From Enterobacter cancerogenus (GTDB lineage Bacteria; Pseudomonadota; Gammaproteobacteria; Enterobacterales; Enterobacteriaceae), in NCBI GenBank assembly GCA_000773965.1, contig JRUP01000002.1:186001-250000 (forward strand): a DNA stretch of 64,000 bases, written 5' to 3'. Under the pieces are notes generated by a model. It made no database searches and was not told the origin of the DNA. It saw only the letters and a list, made by a program, of their open reading frames with translations. Below, piece after piece: positions 47,154-56,296 of this stretch. Made by a program: the position numbers and the translations under genes. The first letter of the stretch is position 1. Each line of letters begins with the position of its first letter.

Positions 47154-47167
47154 TAAGGAGCGTTATA

Positions 47168-48433
47168 GTGAAATTTTCCGCACTCTTTCTCGCTCTCAGC
47201 GGCGCGCTGATCAGCCACGCCTCGTGGGCCGCGACCGATGCATCGGTTAAGCAAGGCGAATATCTGGCAAAAGCGGGCGATTGCGCCGCTTGTCATACCG
47301 CCGCCGGAGGACAGCCTTTTGCCGGTGGGCTCAAAATGAGCACGCCGATTGGCGCCATTTACTCCACCAACATCACGCCGGATAAAACGCACGGTATTGG
47401 CGATTACAGCTACGAGGATTTTTCCAAAGCGGTGCGCGGTGGCGTCGCCAAAGATGGTAGTTCACTCTATCCGGCTATGCCTTATCCGTCGTATGCCAAA
47501 ATCAGCGACAGCGATATGCACGCGTTGTATGACTACTTTATGCAGGGTGTGAAGCCGGTGAGTCAGGAGAATCACAAAAGTGATATTCCCTGGCCGCTGA
47601 GCATGCGCTGGCCGCTGGCGTTCTGGCGCTGGACCTTTGCCGATGACAGCACTTACGCTCCGGCTGCCGGTCAATCGGCGCAGTGGCAGCGCGGTGCTTA
47701 TCTGGTGCAGGGACTCGGCCACTGTGGCTCATGCCATACGCCTCGTGGCATCGGCTTCCAGGAAAAGGCCATGGATCAGAACAGCAAAGGCTATCTGACC
47801 GGCGGTACGCTGGAAGGCTGGCATGCGCCAGACCTGACCGCCAGCCCGGCGGCGGGATTAGGCAGTTTGTCTGAACAAGATATCACCACCTTCCTGAAAA
47901 CCGGCGCGAATAAGCAAGGCGCAGCCTTTGGTTCGATGACGGATGTGATCGCGCACAGTACCCAGTATCTCAGTGATGAAGATCTCAATGCGATTGCCGT
48001 TTATCTGAAGTCATTACCGGCTGCGGATAACACCGCTGCACCACAGGCCAGCGATGCGACGTCGCAAGCGCTGTTCAAAGGGGATGTCAGCCAGCCAGGC
48101 GCGCAGGTGTACGTGGATAACTGTGCCGCCTGCCACCGTACGGATGGTAAAGGCTATGCCAGTACTTTCCCGGCGCTGGCGCACAATCCAGCCCTGCTGA
48201 GTGAAGACCCGTCATCAGTGATCAGTGTGATTCTGAAAGGCGGCCAGCGTGCGATAACGCAACAGGCACCGACCGGTTTCACCATGCCAGATTTCGCCTG
48301 GCGTCTGGATGATCAGCAGGTCGCTGATGTCGCTAACTTTATTCGCAATGGATGGGGTAACAAAGCGGCACCGGTAACGGCCGATCAGGTGAAGAAGATC
48401 CGCGCCACGCTTCCTCCTGCCCCGCAAAAGTAG
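47168..48433 (+). CDS. Triheme cytochrome c subunit of the dehydrogenase
   Basis: This 421-aa periplasmic cytochrome c has a Sec signal peptide (MKFSALFLALSGALISHASWA) and three CxxCH heme sites: CAACH (Cys39-His43), CGSCH (about residue 187) and CAACH (about 320). It is anchored to the outer face of the inner membrane in related enzymes and hands electrons from the flavoprotein to the ubiquinone pool. It starts at a GTG with AAGGAG seven bases before it. It is the last gene of the operon and ends in a bidirectional hairpin shared with ompX. Confidence 0.93.
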   Translation: MKFSALFLALSGALISHASWAATDASVKQGEYLAKAGDCAACHTAAGGQPFAGGLKMSTPIGAIYSTNITPDKTHGIGDYSYEDFSKAVRGGVAKDGSSLYPAMPYPSYAKISDSDMHALYDYFMQGVKPVSQENHKSDIPWPLSMRWPLAFWRWTFADDSTYAPAAGQSAQWQRGAYLVQGLGHCGSCHTPRGIGFQEKAMDQNSKGYLTGGTLEGWHAPDLTASPAAGLGSLSEQDITTFLKTGANKQGAAFGSMTDVIAHSTQYLSDEDLNAIAVYLKSLPAADNTAAPQASDATSQALFKGDVSQPGAQVYVDNCAACHRTDGKGYASTFPALAHNPALLSEDPSSVISVILKGGQRAITQQAPTGFTMPDFAWRLDDQQVADVANFIRNGWGNKAAPVTADQVKKIRATLPPAPQK

Positions 48434-48437
48434 GCAT

Positions 48438-48464
48438 AAAAAAACGGCCCGTAAAGGGCCGTTT
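48438..48464. terminator. Bidirectional terminator between the cytochrome gene and ompX
   Basis: ACGGCCC (48444-48450) pairs with GGGCCGT (48456-48462). Seven A residues stand to the left and TTTCT to the right, so it can end both convergent transcripts. Confidence 0.85.
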
Positions 48465-48493
48465 CTCGTGCAACTCTGGTCTAAGCAAAAAAC

Positions 48494-49006
48494 TTAGAAG
48501 CTGTAGCCTACGCCAGCAATCCAGGTGCCTACGTCAACGCTACGGATACGGCTCTGCTCGTAACCCACGTCAACTGCAACGTTCTGGATTGGGTTGAACT
48601 GCATGCCTGCGCCGTAGGAGAAACCGTAATCGCTGGTGTCAGATTTAGACTGTGCAGCAGCGTCATTCGCCTGGTATTTACCGTAACCGATACCGACCAC
48701 GCCGTAGATGCTTGCCCAGTCGTTCAGACGGTAAGCAGGACCACCGGTGATGCCGTAGTACTGGCCTTTGTTGTAAACGCCAGCGTCAGTGCGGTCTTTC
48801 TCGGTGTAGGTGAAAGAACCGATCCAACCCAGTGGGTTAGTACCATCTTCGTAACGGTATTTCAGGTTGAAGCCGTTTGCTTTGTTAGCAACGCCCTGAT
48901 AATCGCTCTGCGCGTAACCAGCAGAAACGGTGCTCTGCGCCATGGCTGAACCTGCTGAAACTGCCAGTACACAAGCCAGTGCTGAAAGACATGCAATTTT
49001 TTTCAT
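48494..49006 (-). CDS. ompX: Outer membrane protein OmpX
   Basis: OmpX is an 8-stranded outer-membrane beta barrel linked to adhesion and stress. The 171-aa precursor equals the E. coli length, with the identical start MKKIACLSALA and a signal peptide ending SAMA. Barrel strands match (VSAGYAQSD, GFNLKYRYE, GSFTYTEK, YGITGGPAYRLNDWASIYGVVGIGYGK, YGFSYGAGMQFNP, EQSRIRSVDVGTWIAGVGY) and end in the C-terminal Phe. The ATG at 49006 is taken because it opens the signal peptide; GAGGTGG precedes it. Confidence 0.98.
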   Translation of the reverse strand: MKKIACLSALACVLAVSAGSAMAQSTVSAGYAQSDYQGVANKANGFNLKYRYEDGTNPLGWIGSFTYTEKDRTDAGVYNKGQYYGITGGPAYRLNDWASIYGVVGIGYGKYQANDAAAQSKSDTSDYGFSYGAGMQFNPIQNVAVDVGYEQSRIRSVDVGTWIAGVGYSF

Positions 49007-49385
49007 AAACCACCTCAAATGTGAATATACTTCTCTCCTGACAACGCTGAAAATATAACAAAAATTAGCAAGAAACTCTGCCCGCTATTTGTTGTCTAAC
49101 AGATTGTTTGGTGTAACAGAAAGTTAATGAATTTTCCTATGTCATTCATTTTACTTATAAAAAGCGTCATCTTCCTGCAATAATATTTCGGGCTACAAAT
49201 AATGCCTTTAAGGATATTCCTAAACTAACCTGACATTTCTTTACTTAAATGGCCCGAAAAACGGTTATTTCCCAGGCGGTCACTGCATTTATTTTCCCTC
49301 TTACACTCCTCCTTATTTCCTGAAGATTCCTTTACACTGACGTTTTGTTGCTTTGTTGTTAATCACTACAGGATTGAATTACAGG
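49007..49385. other. Divergent control region of ompX and rhtA
   Basis: This 379-bp AT-rich region carries the ompX 5' untranslated region and the promoters of ompX (leftward) and rhtA (rightward). I see no additional gene, sRNA-like terminator or clear known operator. Confidence 0.5.
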
Positions 49386-50294
49386 ATGTCTACGCCTCTG
49401 ACGAACACCAAAATGGCCCCGGTTTTGTTCCCGATTGCCGTGCTACTGATTGCTATGCTCTCGCTCCAGGGCGGTGCTTCACTGGCAAAATCGCTGTTCC
49501 CCAGCGTGGGGGCGCCGGGCATCACCGCACTGCGTCTCGGACTGGGCACCCTGATTTTATGCGTCATCTTTAAGCCGTGGCGTTTACGATTTACCTCTGC
49601 ACAGCGCAAACCGCTCTTGATGTACGGTCTGGCGCTCGGTTGTATGAACTATCTCTTCTATTTATCCATTCGCACCGTGCCGCTGGGCGTTGCCGTTGGC
49701 CTGGAGTTTCTCGGCCCCTTAACCCTGGCATTGGCCGGTGCGCGACGTCCGCTCGATTTCCTCTGGGTGCTTCTGGCGGTCACCGGTTTGTGGTTTCTGC
49801 TGCCGATTGGTGATGGCATTAGCCATATCGATCCGCTGGGTGCGCTGTTAGCGGTGGGAGCCGGTGCCTGCTGGGCGGTCTATATCCTGGCGGGGCAACG
49901 TGCCGGTGCGGAACATGGTCCAGCAACCGTTGCCATGGGATCGCTGATTGCCTCGGTGATCTTTGTTCCGCTTGGATTAACCTTTGCGGCACCCGGCATC
50001 TGGCACTGGGAAATTCTGCCCCTGGCGCTGATTATCGCCCTGCTCTCCAGTGCGATTCCTTATTCACTGGAAATGATGGCCCTGACCCGCCTGCCCGCTC
50101 GCATTTTTGGCACGCTGATGAGTCTGGAACCCGCGATGGCAGCGCTTTCAGGGATGCTGTTCCTCGGGGAATTGCTGACGCTGAAGCAGTGGATCGCGCT
50201 GCTCGCCATTATTGCCGCTTCGGCGGGTTCGACACTCACCATGAAACAGAAGAGTGCCAAAATAAGCGAAGTGGATATTAATAACCCGCAATAA
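49386..50294 (+). CDS. rhtA: Threonine/homoserine exporter RhtA
   Basis: This 302-aa DMT-family exporter has 10 membrane helices and two EamA repeats. It follows E. coli RhtA: LSLQGGASLAKSLFPSVGAPG, TALRLGLGTLILCVIFKPWRL, NYLFYLSIRTVPLGVAV, ACWAVYILAGQRAGAEHGPATVA and PYSLEMMALTRLPARIFGTLMSLEPA. The ATG at 49386 (MSTPLTNTKM) is preceded by ACAGG and gives a cytosolic tail of the usual length. Its neighbours ompX and dps are as in E. coli. Confidence 0.95.
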   Translation: MSTPLTNTKMAPVLFPIAVLLIAMLSLQGGASLAKSLFPSVGAPGITALRLGLGTLILCVIFKPWRLRFTSAQRKPLLMYGLALGCMNYLFYLSIRTVPLGVAVGLEFLGPLTLALAGARRPLDFLWVLLAVTGLWFLLPIGDGISHIDPLGALLAVGAGACWAVYILAGQRAGAEHGPATVAMGSLIASVIFVPLGLTFAAPGIWHWEILPLALIIALLSSAIPYSLEMMALTRLPARIFGTLMSLEPAMAALSGMLFLGELLTLKQWIALLAIIAASAGSTLTMKQKSAKISEVDINNPQ

Positions 50295-50534
50295 ATAATG
50301 CCAAATTCAGCCTGTTAAGCTGCAGGCTGAATATATAAGCATTCTCATTCCCTTTTTTTCATCGCAGGCTCCCTCTTTGTTATTATTTTGCAACATCATT
50401 GAAAAATAATTAACACGAAGCATAACCACCTGTTATAAAAGACAAATAAATTAAACGCTCAAATCCCGAACAACATTAAGGTTTATCTATTCCTGTCATC
50501 GGTTTAAACAATCCGGCACAGCAGAAAACTGCTG

Positions 50535-50542
50535 CTATACTT
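50535..50542 (+). promoter_or_regulatory. SigmaS-type -10 of dps
   Basis: CTATACTT, preceded by GCTG, matches the extended -10 of stationary-phase promoters (CTATACT) and lies 47 bp before the dps start. Dps is a classic sigmaS target in E. coli. Confidence 0.55.
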
Positions 50543-50588
50543 ATTTCCGTGCTTGATTAGGACAACCATCAATTAGAGGACATTAATG

Positions 50589-51092
50589 ATGAGTACCGCA
50601 AAACTGGTTAAAACTAAATCGTCTGATCTCATTTACACCCGTAATGATGTTGCTGATAGCGATAAGAAAGCGACCATCGAGGTGCTCAACCGTCTGGTAG
50701 TGGAATACATTGACCTGTCACTGATCACCAAACAGGCGCACTGGAACATGCGCGGCGCCAACTTTATTGCAGTACACGAAATGCTGGATGGCTTCCGTAC
50801 TGCCATTACCGATCATCAGGACACCATTGCAGAGCGTGTTGTACAACTCGGCGGCGTGGCGCTGGGGACTACCCAGATCGTCAACGATAAGACGCCATTG
50901 AAAAGCTATCCGCTTAACATCCATACCGTTCAGGATCACCTGAAGGCGCTGGCCGATCGTTACGCGATTGTCGCGAACGATACGCGTAAGGCCATCAGTG
51001 AAGTCAGTGATGAAGACACTGCAGACATTTTCACGGCGGCATCGCGTGATTTGGATAAATTCCTGTGGTTCATCGAATCCAACATTGAATAA
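50589..51092 (+). CDS. dps: DNA-binding ferritin-like protein Dps
   Basis: Dps forms a dodecamer that sequesters iron, using hydrogen peroxide as oxidant, and coats stationary-phase DNA. The 167-aa protein equals the E. coli length. The Lys-rich DNA-binding tail [12 protein letters not shown] is followed by the ferroxidase region [26 protein letters not shown] (His and Asp ligands at the dimer interface) and the conserved [10 protein letters not shown] end. I chose the second of two adjacent ATGs (50589) by comparison; the first is at 50586. GAGGACATT lies upstream. Confidence 0.97.
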   Translation: MSTAKLVKTKSSDLIYTRNDVADSDKKATIEVLNRLVVEYIDLSLITKQAHWNMRGANFIAVHEMLDGFRTAITDHQDTIAERVVQLGGVALGTTQIVNDKTPLKSYPLNIHTVQDHLKALADRYAIVANDTRKAISEVSDEDTADIFTAASRDLDKFLWFIESNIE

Positions 51093-51106
51093 TGTCAGTT
51101 ACAGCG

Positions 51107-51131
51107 AAGGCGGGATATCCCGCCTTTTTTT
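51107..51131 (+). terminator. Terminator of dps
   Basis: AAGGCGGGATATCCCGCC forms a perfect palindrome followed by seven T residues (51125-51131), 15 bp after the dps stop. Confidence 0.93.
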
Positions 51132-51240
51132 ATATCTGTAACATTTTGGTGCTTTTTTTGACGTCGTTAACAAAATCTTAATCCTGCCTTTCCCTTGCTC
51201 AGCCCTTGGTGCACACTGTGCCTGCACCACAACAGCACGA

Positions 51241-51256
51241 TGCACTATTTTGGTGA
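51241..51256 (+). promoter_or_regulatory. NtrC binding site upstream of glnHPQ
   Basis: TGCAC-TATTT-TGGTGA matches the NtrC enhancer consensus TGCACC-N3-TGGTGCA. Its centre is about 117 bp upstream of the predicted sigma54 start, within the range of the E. coli glnH enhancers. A related, less regular sequence (TTGGTGCACACTGTGCC) begins at 51206. Confidence 0.65.
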
Positions 51257-51340
51257 TCCATATTAGTGCAAACTTTTCGACTACAGCAAAATCGCTTCAG
51301 CCAGGCCCTGCATCCTGCTGATTTCGAGCAAAATGAAAAG

Positions 51341-51357
51341 TTGGCATAATTTTTTCA
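51341..51357 (+). promoter_or_regulatory. Sigma54-type promoter of glnH
   Basis: TTGGCATAATTTTTTCA resembles TGGCAC-N5-TTGCA, with an intact -24 GG and TC in place of GC at -12. It lies 56 bp upstream of the glnH start, with an NtrC site at the normal enhancer distance. Confidence 0.55.
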
Positions 51358-51412
51358 TATGAATAGCCGTACATCAGGCCATCAGGTCTGAAGGGTAATA
51401 AGGAAAATAATG

Positions 51413-52159
51413 ATGAAGTCTTTGATTAAAGTCTCCGTGGCCGCGCTGGCGCTGGCCTTCTCGCTTTCTTCCACTGCAGCAGATAAGAAACTGGTTGTTG
51501 CAACCGACACCGCATTCGTTCCTTTTGAATTCAAACAGGGCAACGATTACGTTGGTTTCGATATCGACCTGTGGGCCGCTATCGCCAAAGAACTGAAGCT
51601 GGACTACACCCTGAAGCCAATGGATTTCAGCGGCATTATCCCAGCACTGCAAACCAAAAACGTTGACGTGGCTCTGGCCGGTATCACCATTACCGACGAG
51701 CGCAAAAAAGCTATCGACTTCTCTGACGGCTACTACAAAAGTGGTCTGTTGGTGATGGTGCGTGAGAACGAAAACAACATCAAAGGCATCGACGATCTGA
51801 ACGGCAAAGTGGTTGCGGTGAAAAGCGGTACCGGTTCTGTTGATTACGCGAAAGCGCACATCAAGTCTAAAGATCTGCGTCAGTTCCCGAACATCGACAA
51901 CGCTTACATGGAGTTGGGCACCAACCGTGCTGACGCCGTGCTGCACGACACGCCAAACATCCTGTACTTCATTCACACCGCCGGTAAAGGTCGCTTCAAA
52001 GCGGTTGGCGAGTCTATCGAAGCTCAGCAGTATGGTATCGCCCTGCCTAAAGGCAGCGATGAACTGCGTAACCAGATTAATGGCGCGCTGAAAACCCTGC
52101 GCGACAACGGCACTTACAACACAATTTATAAAAAATGGTTCGGCAGCGAGCCAAAATAA
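51413..52159 (+). CDS. glnH: Glutamine-binding periplasmic protein GlnH
   Basis: GlnH binds L-glutamine in the periplasm for GlnPQ. The 248-aa precursor equals E. coli GlnH in length: a signal peptide ending SSTA, then [54 protein letters not shown] and [20 protein letters not shown]. Of two adjacent ATGs the second (51413) is chosen by comparison. It is expressed in excess over the permease through hairpins downstream. Confidence 0.97.
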   Translation: MKSLIKVSVAALALAFSLSSTAADKKLVVATDTAFVPFEFKQGNDYVGFDIDLWAAIAKELKLDYTLKPMDFSGIIPALQTKNVDVALAGITITDERKKAIDFSDGYYKSGLLVMVRENENNIKGIDDLNGKVVAVKSGTGSVDYAKAHIKSKDLRQFPNIDNAYMELGTNRADAVLHDTPNILYFIHTAGKGRFKAVGESIEAQQYGIALPKGSDELRNQINGALKTLRDNGTYNTIYKKWFGSEPK

Positions 52160-52161
52160 TT

Positions 52162-52210
52162 CCGGCCTAAGCCGATTTTTCCAGCAGGGAGCTTAGTCTC
52201 CCTGCTTTTT
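52162..52210 (+). terminator. Intra-operon terminators between glnH and glnP
   Basis: A short stem CGGC-CTAA-GCCG followed by ATTTTT (from 52163) is followed by a strong one: AGCAGGGAG (52183-52191) pairs with CTCCCTGCT (52198-52206), with five T residues at its end. Partial termination here would lower glnPQ expression relative to glnH. Confidence 0.8.
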
Positions 52211-52244
52211 ACATTTCCATTGCAACAGATTTTGGAGTTACACC

Positions 52245-52904
52245 ATGGAGTTTGACTGGAGCGTCATTTGGCCAGCCCTGCCGATTTTGATCGAAGGCGC
52301 CAAAATGACCCTGATAATTTCCGTACTCGGCTTAATTGGCGGGTTAATCATTGGTTTAGTCGCCGGTTTCGCGCGCGCGTACGGCGGATGGATCGCCAAT
52401 AATATCGCGCTGGTGTTTATCGAGCTGATCCGCGGTACGCCAATCGTGGTGCAGGTGATGTTTATTTACTTCGCCTTGCCGATGGCCTTCCCGGACCTGC
52501 GTATCGATCCGTTTACCGCCGCCGTGGTCACCATCATGATTAACTCCGGTGCCTATATCGCGGAAATCACGCGTGGTGCCGTGCTGTCGATCAACAAAGG
52601 CTTCCGTGAAGCAGGCCTGGCGCTGGGTCTTTCCCGCCGTGAAACCCTGCGTTACGTCATCATGCCGTTGGCACTGCGTCGTATGCTGCCACCGCTCGGT
52701 AACCAGTGGATCGTGAGTATCAAAGATACCTCGCTGTTTATCGTGATCGGCGTGGCGGAACTGACACGTCAGGGCCAGGAAATCATCGCCGGAAACTTCC
52801 GCGCGCTGGAGATCTGGAGTGCCGTTGCGATTATCTATTTGATTATTACGTTGGTGTTGAGCTTTGTACTGCGCCGTATTGAGAAGAAGGTGAAAATCCT
52901 GTGA
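52245..52904 (+). CDS. glnP: Glutamine ABC transporter permease GlnP
   Basis: This 219-aa inner-membrane permease of the polar amino-acid family has five predicted helices and the EAA loop [37 protein letters not shown]. The N-terminus [19 protein letters not shown] is as in E. coli GlnP. It forms the channel for GlnH-delivered glutamine. Its end overlaps the GTG start of glnQ by four bases. Confidence 0.97.
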   Translation: MEFDWSVIWPALPILIEGAKMTLIISVLGLIGGLIIGLVAGFARAYGGWIANNIALVFIELIRGTPIVVQVMFIYFALPMAFPDLRIDPFTAAVVTIMINSGAYIAEITRGAVLSINKGFREAGLALGLSRRETLRYVIMPLALRRMLPPLGNQWIVSIKDTSLFIVIGVAELTRQGQEIIAGNFRALEIWSAVAIIYLIITLVLSFVLRRIEKKVKIL

Positions 52905-53623
52905 TTGAATTTAAAAACGTCTCTAAAAACTTCGGCCAGACTAAAGTCCTCCACGACATCAACCTGAAGATCAATCAGGGCGAAGTGGTGGTGATTATTG
53001 GGCCATCTGGCTCAGGTAAATCGACCCTGCTGCGCTGCATCAACAAGCTAGAAGAGATCACTACCGGTGACCTGATCGTTGATGGCATGAAAGTTAACGA
53101 TCCTAAAGTCGACGAACGCCTGATTCGTCAGGAAGCGGGCATGGTGTTCCAGCAGTTCCATCTGTTCCCGCAGATGAGTGCGCTGGATAACGTGGCTTTC
53201 GGCCCGATTCGCGTGCGCGGTGCGAAGAAGGACGATGCACAGAAACTGGCACGTGAACTGTTGGGTAAAGTCGGCCTTGCCGAGCGTGCGCACCACTTCC
53301 CAGTTGAACTGTCCGGTGGTCAGCAGCAGCGTGTTGCCATCGCTCGTGCGCTGGCGGTGAAACCGAAGATGATGCTGTTTGATGAGCCAACCTCTGCACT
53401 CGATCCAGAACTACGCCATGAAGTGCTCAAGGTGATGCAGGATCTGGCCGAAGAAGGCATGACGATGGTCATCGTAACGCACGAAGTAGGCTTTGCTCAG
53501 AAAGTGGCTTCGCGTCTGATCTTCATTGATAAAGGCACCATCGCTGAAGATGGCAATCCGGATGAGTTGATCACCAACCCACCGAGCGATCGTCTGCGCG
53601 AGTTCCTGCAGCACGTGTCATAA
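52901..53623 (+). CDS. glnQ: Glutamine ABC transporter ATP-binding protein GlnQ
   Basis: This 240-aa ABC ATPase energises GlnP. It has Walker [10 protein letters not shown] (about residues 34-42), Q-loop [10 protein letters not shown], signature LSGGQQQR and Walker [13 protein letters not shown] followed by the H-loop VTHE. It starts at a GTG that overlaps glnP. Length and sequence equal E. coli GlnQ. It is followed by a strong terminator. Confidence 0.98.
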   Translation: MIEFKNVSKNFGQTKVLHDINLKINQGEVVVIIGPSGSGKSTLLRCINKLEEITTGDLIVDGMKVNDPKVDERLIRQEAGMVFQQFHLFPQMSALDNVAFGPIRVRGAKKDDAQKLARELLGKVGLAERAHHFPVELSGGQQQRVAIARALAVKPKMMLFDEPTSALDPELRHEVLKVMQDLAEEGMTMVIVTHEVGFAQKVASRLIFIDKGTIAEDGNPDELITNPPSDRLREFLQHVS

Positions 53624-53628
53624 ATGAC

Positions 53629-53654
53629 GAGGCGGCTGTAAAGCCGCCTCTTCT
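53629..53654 (+). terminator. Terminator of glnHPQ
   Basis: GAGGCGGC (53629-53636) and GCCGCCTC (53643-53650) form an 8-bp stem, loop TGTAAA, followed by TTCTTCC. Confidence 0.85.
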
Positions 53655-53746
53655 TCCGTAAAGAAATTTCCTTTCAGAATCTTCACCTTCCATCACTGAC
53701 TATACTTTTTCTCTTGTGCCGTTGTGCGTTGCTCAAGGAGAAGGTC

Positions 53747-56020
53747 ATGTCGTTTGCCCGCCCATCATGGTGCCTGACCATATGGATGCTGATCTGTCTG
53801 TTCCTCGTTCCCACCGCAGACGCGGTCAATCTGCCGCAGGCCGCCGTCGCCGCTCAGCAAACGTCAACGCCCGCTGCCAGCACCACCGCTGCAGGTGAAC
53901 CTACGCTGGAAGATAAAAAAGCCGCTTATGCCGCGCTGGCCAATATTCTGGAGAATAACGATTCGCGTCAGGAACTGATCGATCAACTTCGTCAGGCCGC
54001 CACCAGCAAAGCCAATAATGAACAGCCGGTATTGGCTCCGCCGCAGGCCGATCAGGAAGATCCCACAGTACTGGAGAGCGTCACCAACGTCACACGCGAA
54101 TACGGAGGAGCCGTTGCCTCGCAGTTTGTCCGTTTGCACGACAACATCGTTAACGCACCGCACAAGTCGTTTAATCAGCAAACCTTCTTCAACGCCCTGA
54201 AGTATTTCGCGGGACTCGCCGCTGCCGTTTTTGCTTTCTACTGGTTCACGCGGCTGTTGATGTATCCCGTGTGGCAGCGCATGGGCCGCTGGGGGCGCAA
54301 TCATAATCTGGAGCGCACCAAGTGGCTGCATCTGCCCGCTACTATTGTCGTGGCGTTCCTGCTCGACCTGGTACTGCTGGCCCTGACGCTGTTTGTCGGC
54401 CAGATCATCAGCGACAACTACCACAACAACAATCGCACCATTGCCTATCAGCAGGGGCTATTCCTCAATGCCTTTGCGTTGATTGAATTTTTCAAAGCGG
54501 TGTTGCGATTGATATTCTGCCCACGCTTCCCCACCCTGCGCTTCTTTCATCTTTCCGATACGCGTGCCGCTTACTGGAACACGCGTCTTAGCTGGCTCAG
54601 CGGCATCATCGGTTATGGCTTACTGGTGGTGGTGCCGATCGTCGGCAATCAGGTCAATATGCAAATCGCTGCGTTGGTGAATGTGTTGATCATGTGCATT
54701 ATGACCGGCTGGGCGCTATGGCTGATTTTCCGCAATCGACGCAACATCCACGACGAGTTGTCGCGTTTGGCCGATCGCAGTATGAGCTTCTTTGCCTTGT
54801 TTATCCGCGCCTTCGGCATGGTGTGGCATTGGCTGGCAAGCGCCTATTTTATTGCGCTGTTCCTGTTCTCGATCTTCAATCCGGGTGACAGTCTGAAGTT
54901 TATGATGTCGGCCACGGTGCGCAGCATGGCGATTATTGTTATCGCCGCGCTGATTTCCGGCATGCTAACGCGCTGGATTGGCAAAACATTGACGCTATCG
55001 CCGGATCTGCGCCGTAACTATCCGGAACTGCAAAAACGCGTCAATGATTGGGTCAAAGCGCTGCTAAAACTGGCGCGTGTGATTACCGTGTTCGCCACGC
55101 TATTACTGCTGCTCAACGCCTGGAATCTGTTTGATCTCTGGCACTGGCTCACGCTGGGTGCCGGGCAGAAAATGGTGGATGTGCTGATTCGTATCGTGAT
55201 GATTTTGCTGCTCTCCGCCATCGGCTGGACGCTGCTGGCCAGCCTGATCGAAAGCCGTCTGGCTTCGGATTCGCACGGCAGGCCGATGCCCAGCGCACGT
55301 ACGCGCACCTTACTGACGCTATTCCGTAACGCGCTGGCGGTGGTGATCAGCACCATCACCATTATGATTCTGCTGTCTGAAGTGGGGGTAAACATCGCGC
55401 CGCTGTTGGCGGGTGCCGGTGCACTGGGTCTGGCAGTGTCATTCGGTTCGCAAACGCTGGTGAAGGATATTATTACCGGTATCTTTATTCAGTTTGAGAA
55501 TGGTATGAATACCGGCGATCTGGTGACCATCGGCCCGATTACCGGCACGGTGGAGCGTATGTCGATTCGTTCCGTCGGCGTGCGTCAGGATACCGGCGCG
55601 TATCACATCATTCCCTGGTCTTCGATCACCACTTTCGCCAACTTTGTGCGCGGCATTGGCTCGTTTGTCGCCAACTATGATGTTGACCGCAGTGAAGATA
55701 CCGAACGTGTGAATGCGACCTTGCAGGCAGCGGTGAAAGAGTTGCTGGAGAATCCGGATATTCGCGGCATGGTGATTGGCGAACCGAGTTTTTCCGGGCT
55801 GGTAGGCTTGACCAATCAATCCTTTACCGTGCGCGTGTCGTTTACCACCCAACCGCTGAAGCAGTGGACAGTGCGTTTTGCGCTGGATGACAAGGTGAAA
55901 AAGCATTTTGATGCCGCAGGGATTAAAGCGCCGCATCAGACGGTGGAAGTGATGCAGACCGGCAACGATGTGGGTTCCGCGGCCACGCTGGCAGCGCTGC
56001 CGCCGCCCACCCCATCATAA
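53747..56020 (+). CDS. ybiO: MscS-family mechanosensitive channel YbiO
   Basis: This 757-aa inner membrane channel (E. coli YbiO 741 aa) opens on hypo-osmotic shock with MscM-like conductance. It has a signal peptide (to about residue 26, PTADA), a periplasmic coiled N-domain, about ten added membrane helices (145-480) and the MscS core. The pore helix is APLLAGAGALGLAVSFGSQTLVKDI (about 555-580), followed by the beta domain GDLVTIGPITGTVERMSIRS. The C-terminus is rich in Ala/Pro. The ATG at 53747 follows AAGGAGAAGGTC. Convergent with rlmF; the 276-bp gap between them contains a CCTGCAT/ATGCAGG hairpin (56086-56107) and nothing else clear. Confidence 0.94.
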   Translation: MSFARPSWCLTIWMLICLFLVPTADAVNLPQAAVAAQQTSTPAASTTAAGEPTLEDKKAAYAALANILENNDSRQELIDQLRQAATSKANNEQPVLAPPQADQEDPTVLESVTNVTREYGGAVASQFVRLHDNIVNAPHKSFNQQTFFNALKYFAGLAAAVFAFYWFTRLLMYPVWQRMGRWGRNHNLERTKWLHLPATIVVAFLLDLVLLALTLFVGQIISDNYHNNNRTIAYQQGLFLNAFALIEFFKAVLRLIFCPRFPTLRFFHLSDTRAAYWNTRLSWLSGIIGYGLLVVVPIVGNQVNMQIAALVNVLIMCIMTGWALWLIFRNRRNIHDELSRLADRSMSFFALFIRAFGMVWHWLASAYFIALFLFSIFNPGDSLKFMMSATVRSMAIIVIAALISGMLTRWIGKTLTLSPDLRRNYPELQKRVNDWVKALLKLARVITVFATLLLLLNAWNLFDLWHWLTLGAGQKMVDVLIRIVMILLLSAIGWTLLASLIESRLASDSHGRPMPSARTRTLLTLFRNALAVVISTITIMILLSEVGVNIAPLLAGAGALGLAVSFGSQTLVKDIITGIFIQFENGMNTGDLVTIGPITGTVERMSIRSVGVRQDTGAYHIIPWSSITTFANFVRGIGSFVANYDVDRSEDTERVNATLQAAVKELLENPDIRGMVIGEPSFSGLVGLTNQSFTVRVSFTTQPLKQWTVRFALDDKVKKHFDAAGIKAPHQTVEVMQTGNDVGSAATLAALPPPTPS

Positions 56021-56296
56021 AAACACGTTGGGTGAAACCTTAGGACACCGGATTAAACGCTTACATTCGCGGGCTAAGACTCGCCCCTGCATCCGAACAC
56101 ATGCAGGCTGCAGCCTTTAACAGTCAGTCTCAACACGAGAACTCAAGTGGGACATTTCCAGTGCTCGCCTCAATGTTCAACCGATGTGGACTAAGGTCTT
56201 GAGTCCGTACGATTCAGTACAAGTATTTAAATGAGCGATCCCGAGTTTGCACCCACTAACGTCACAATGTGGAATGCGGCCTCAGGATTCGCTGGT

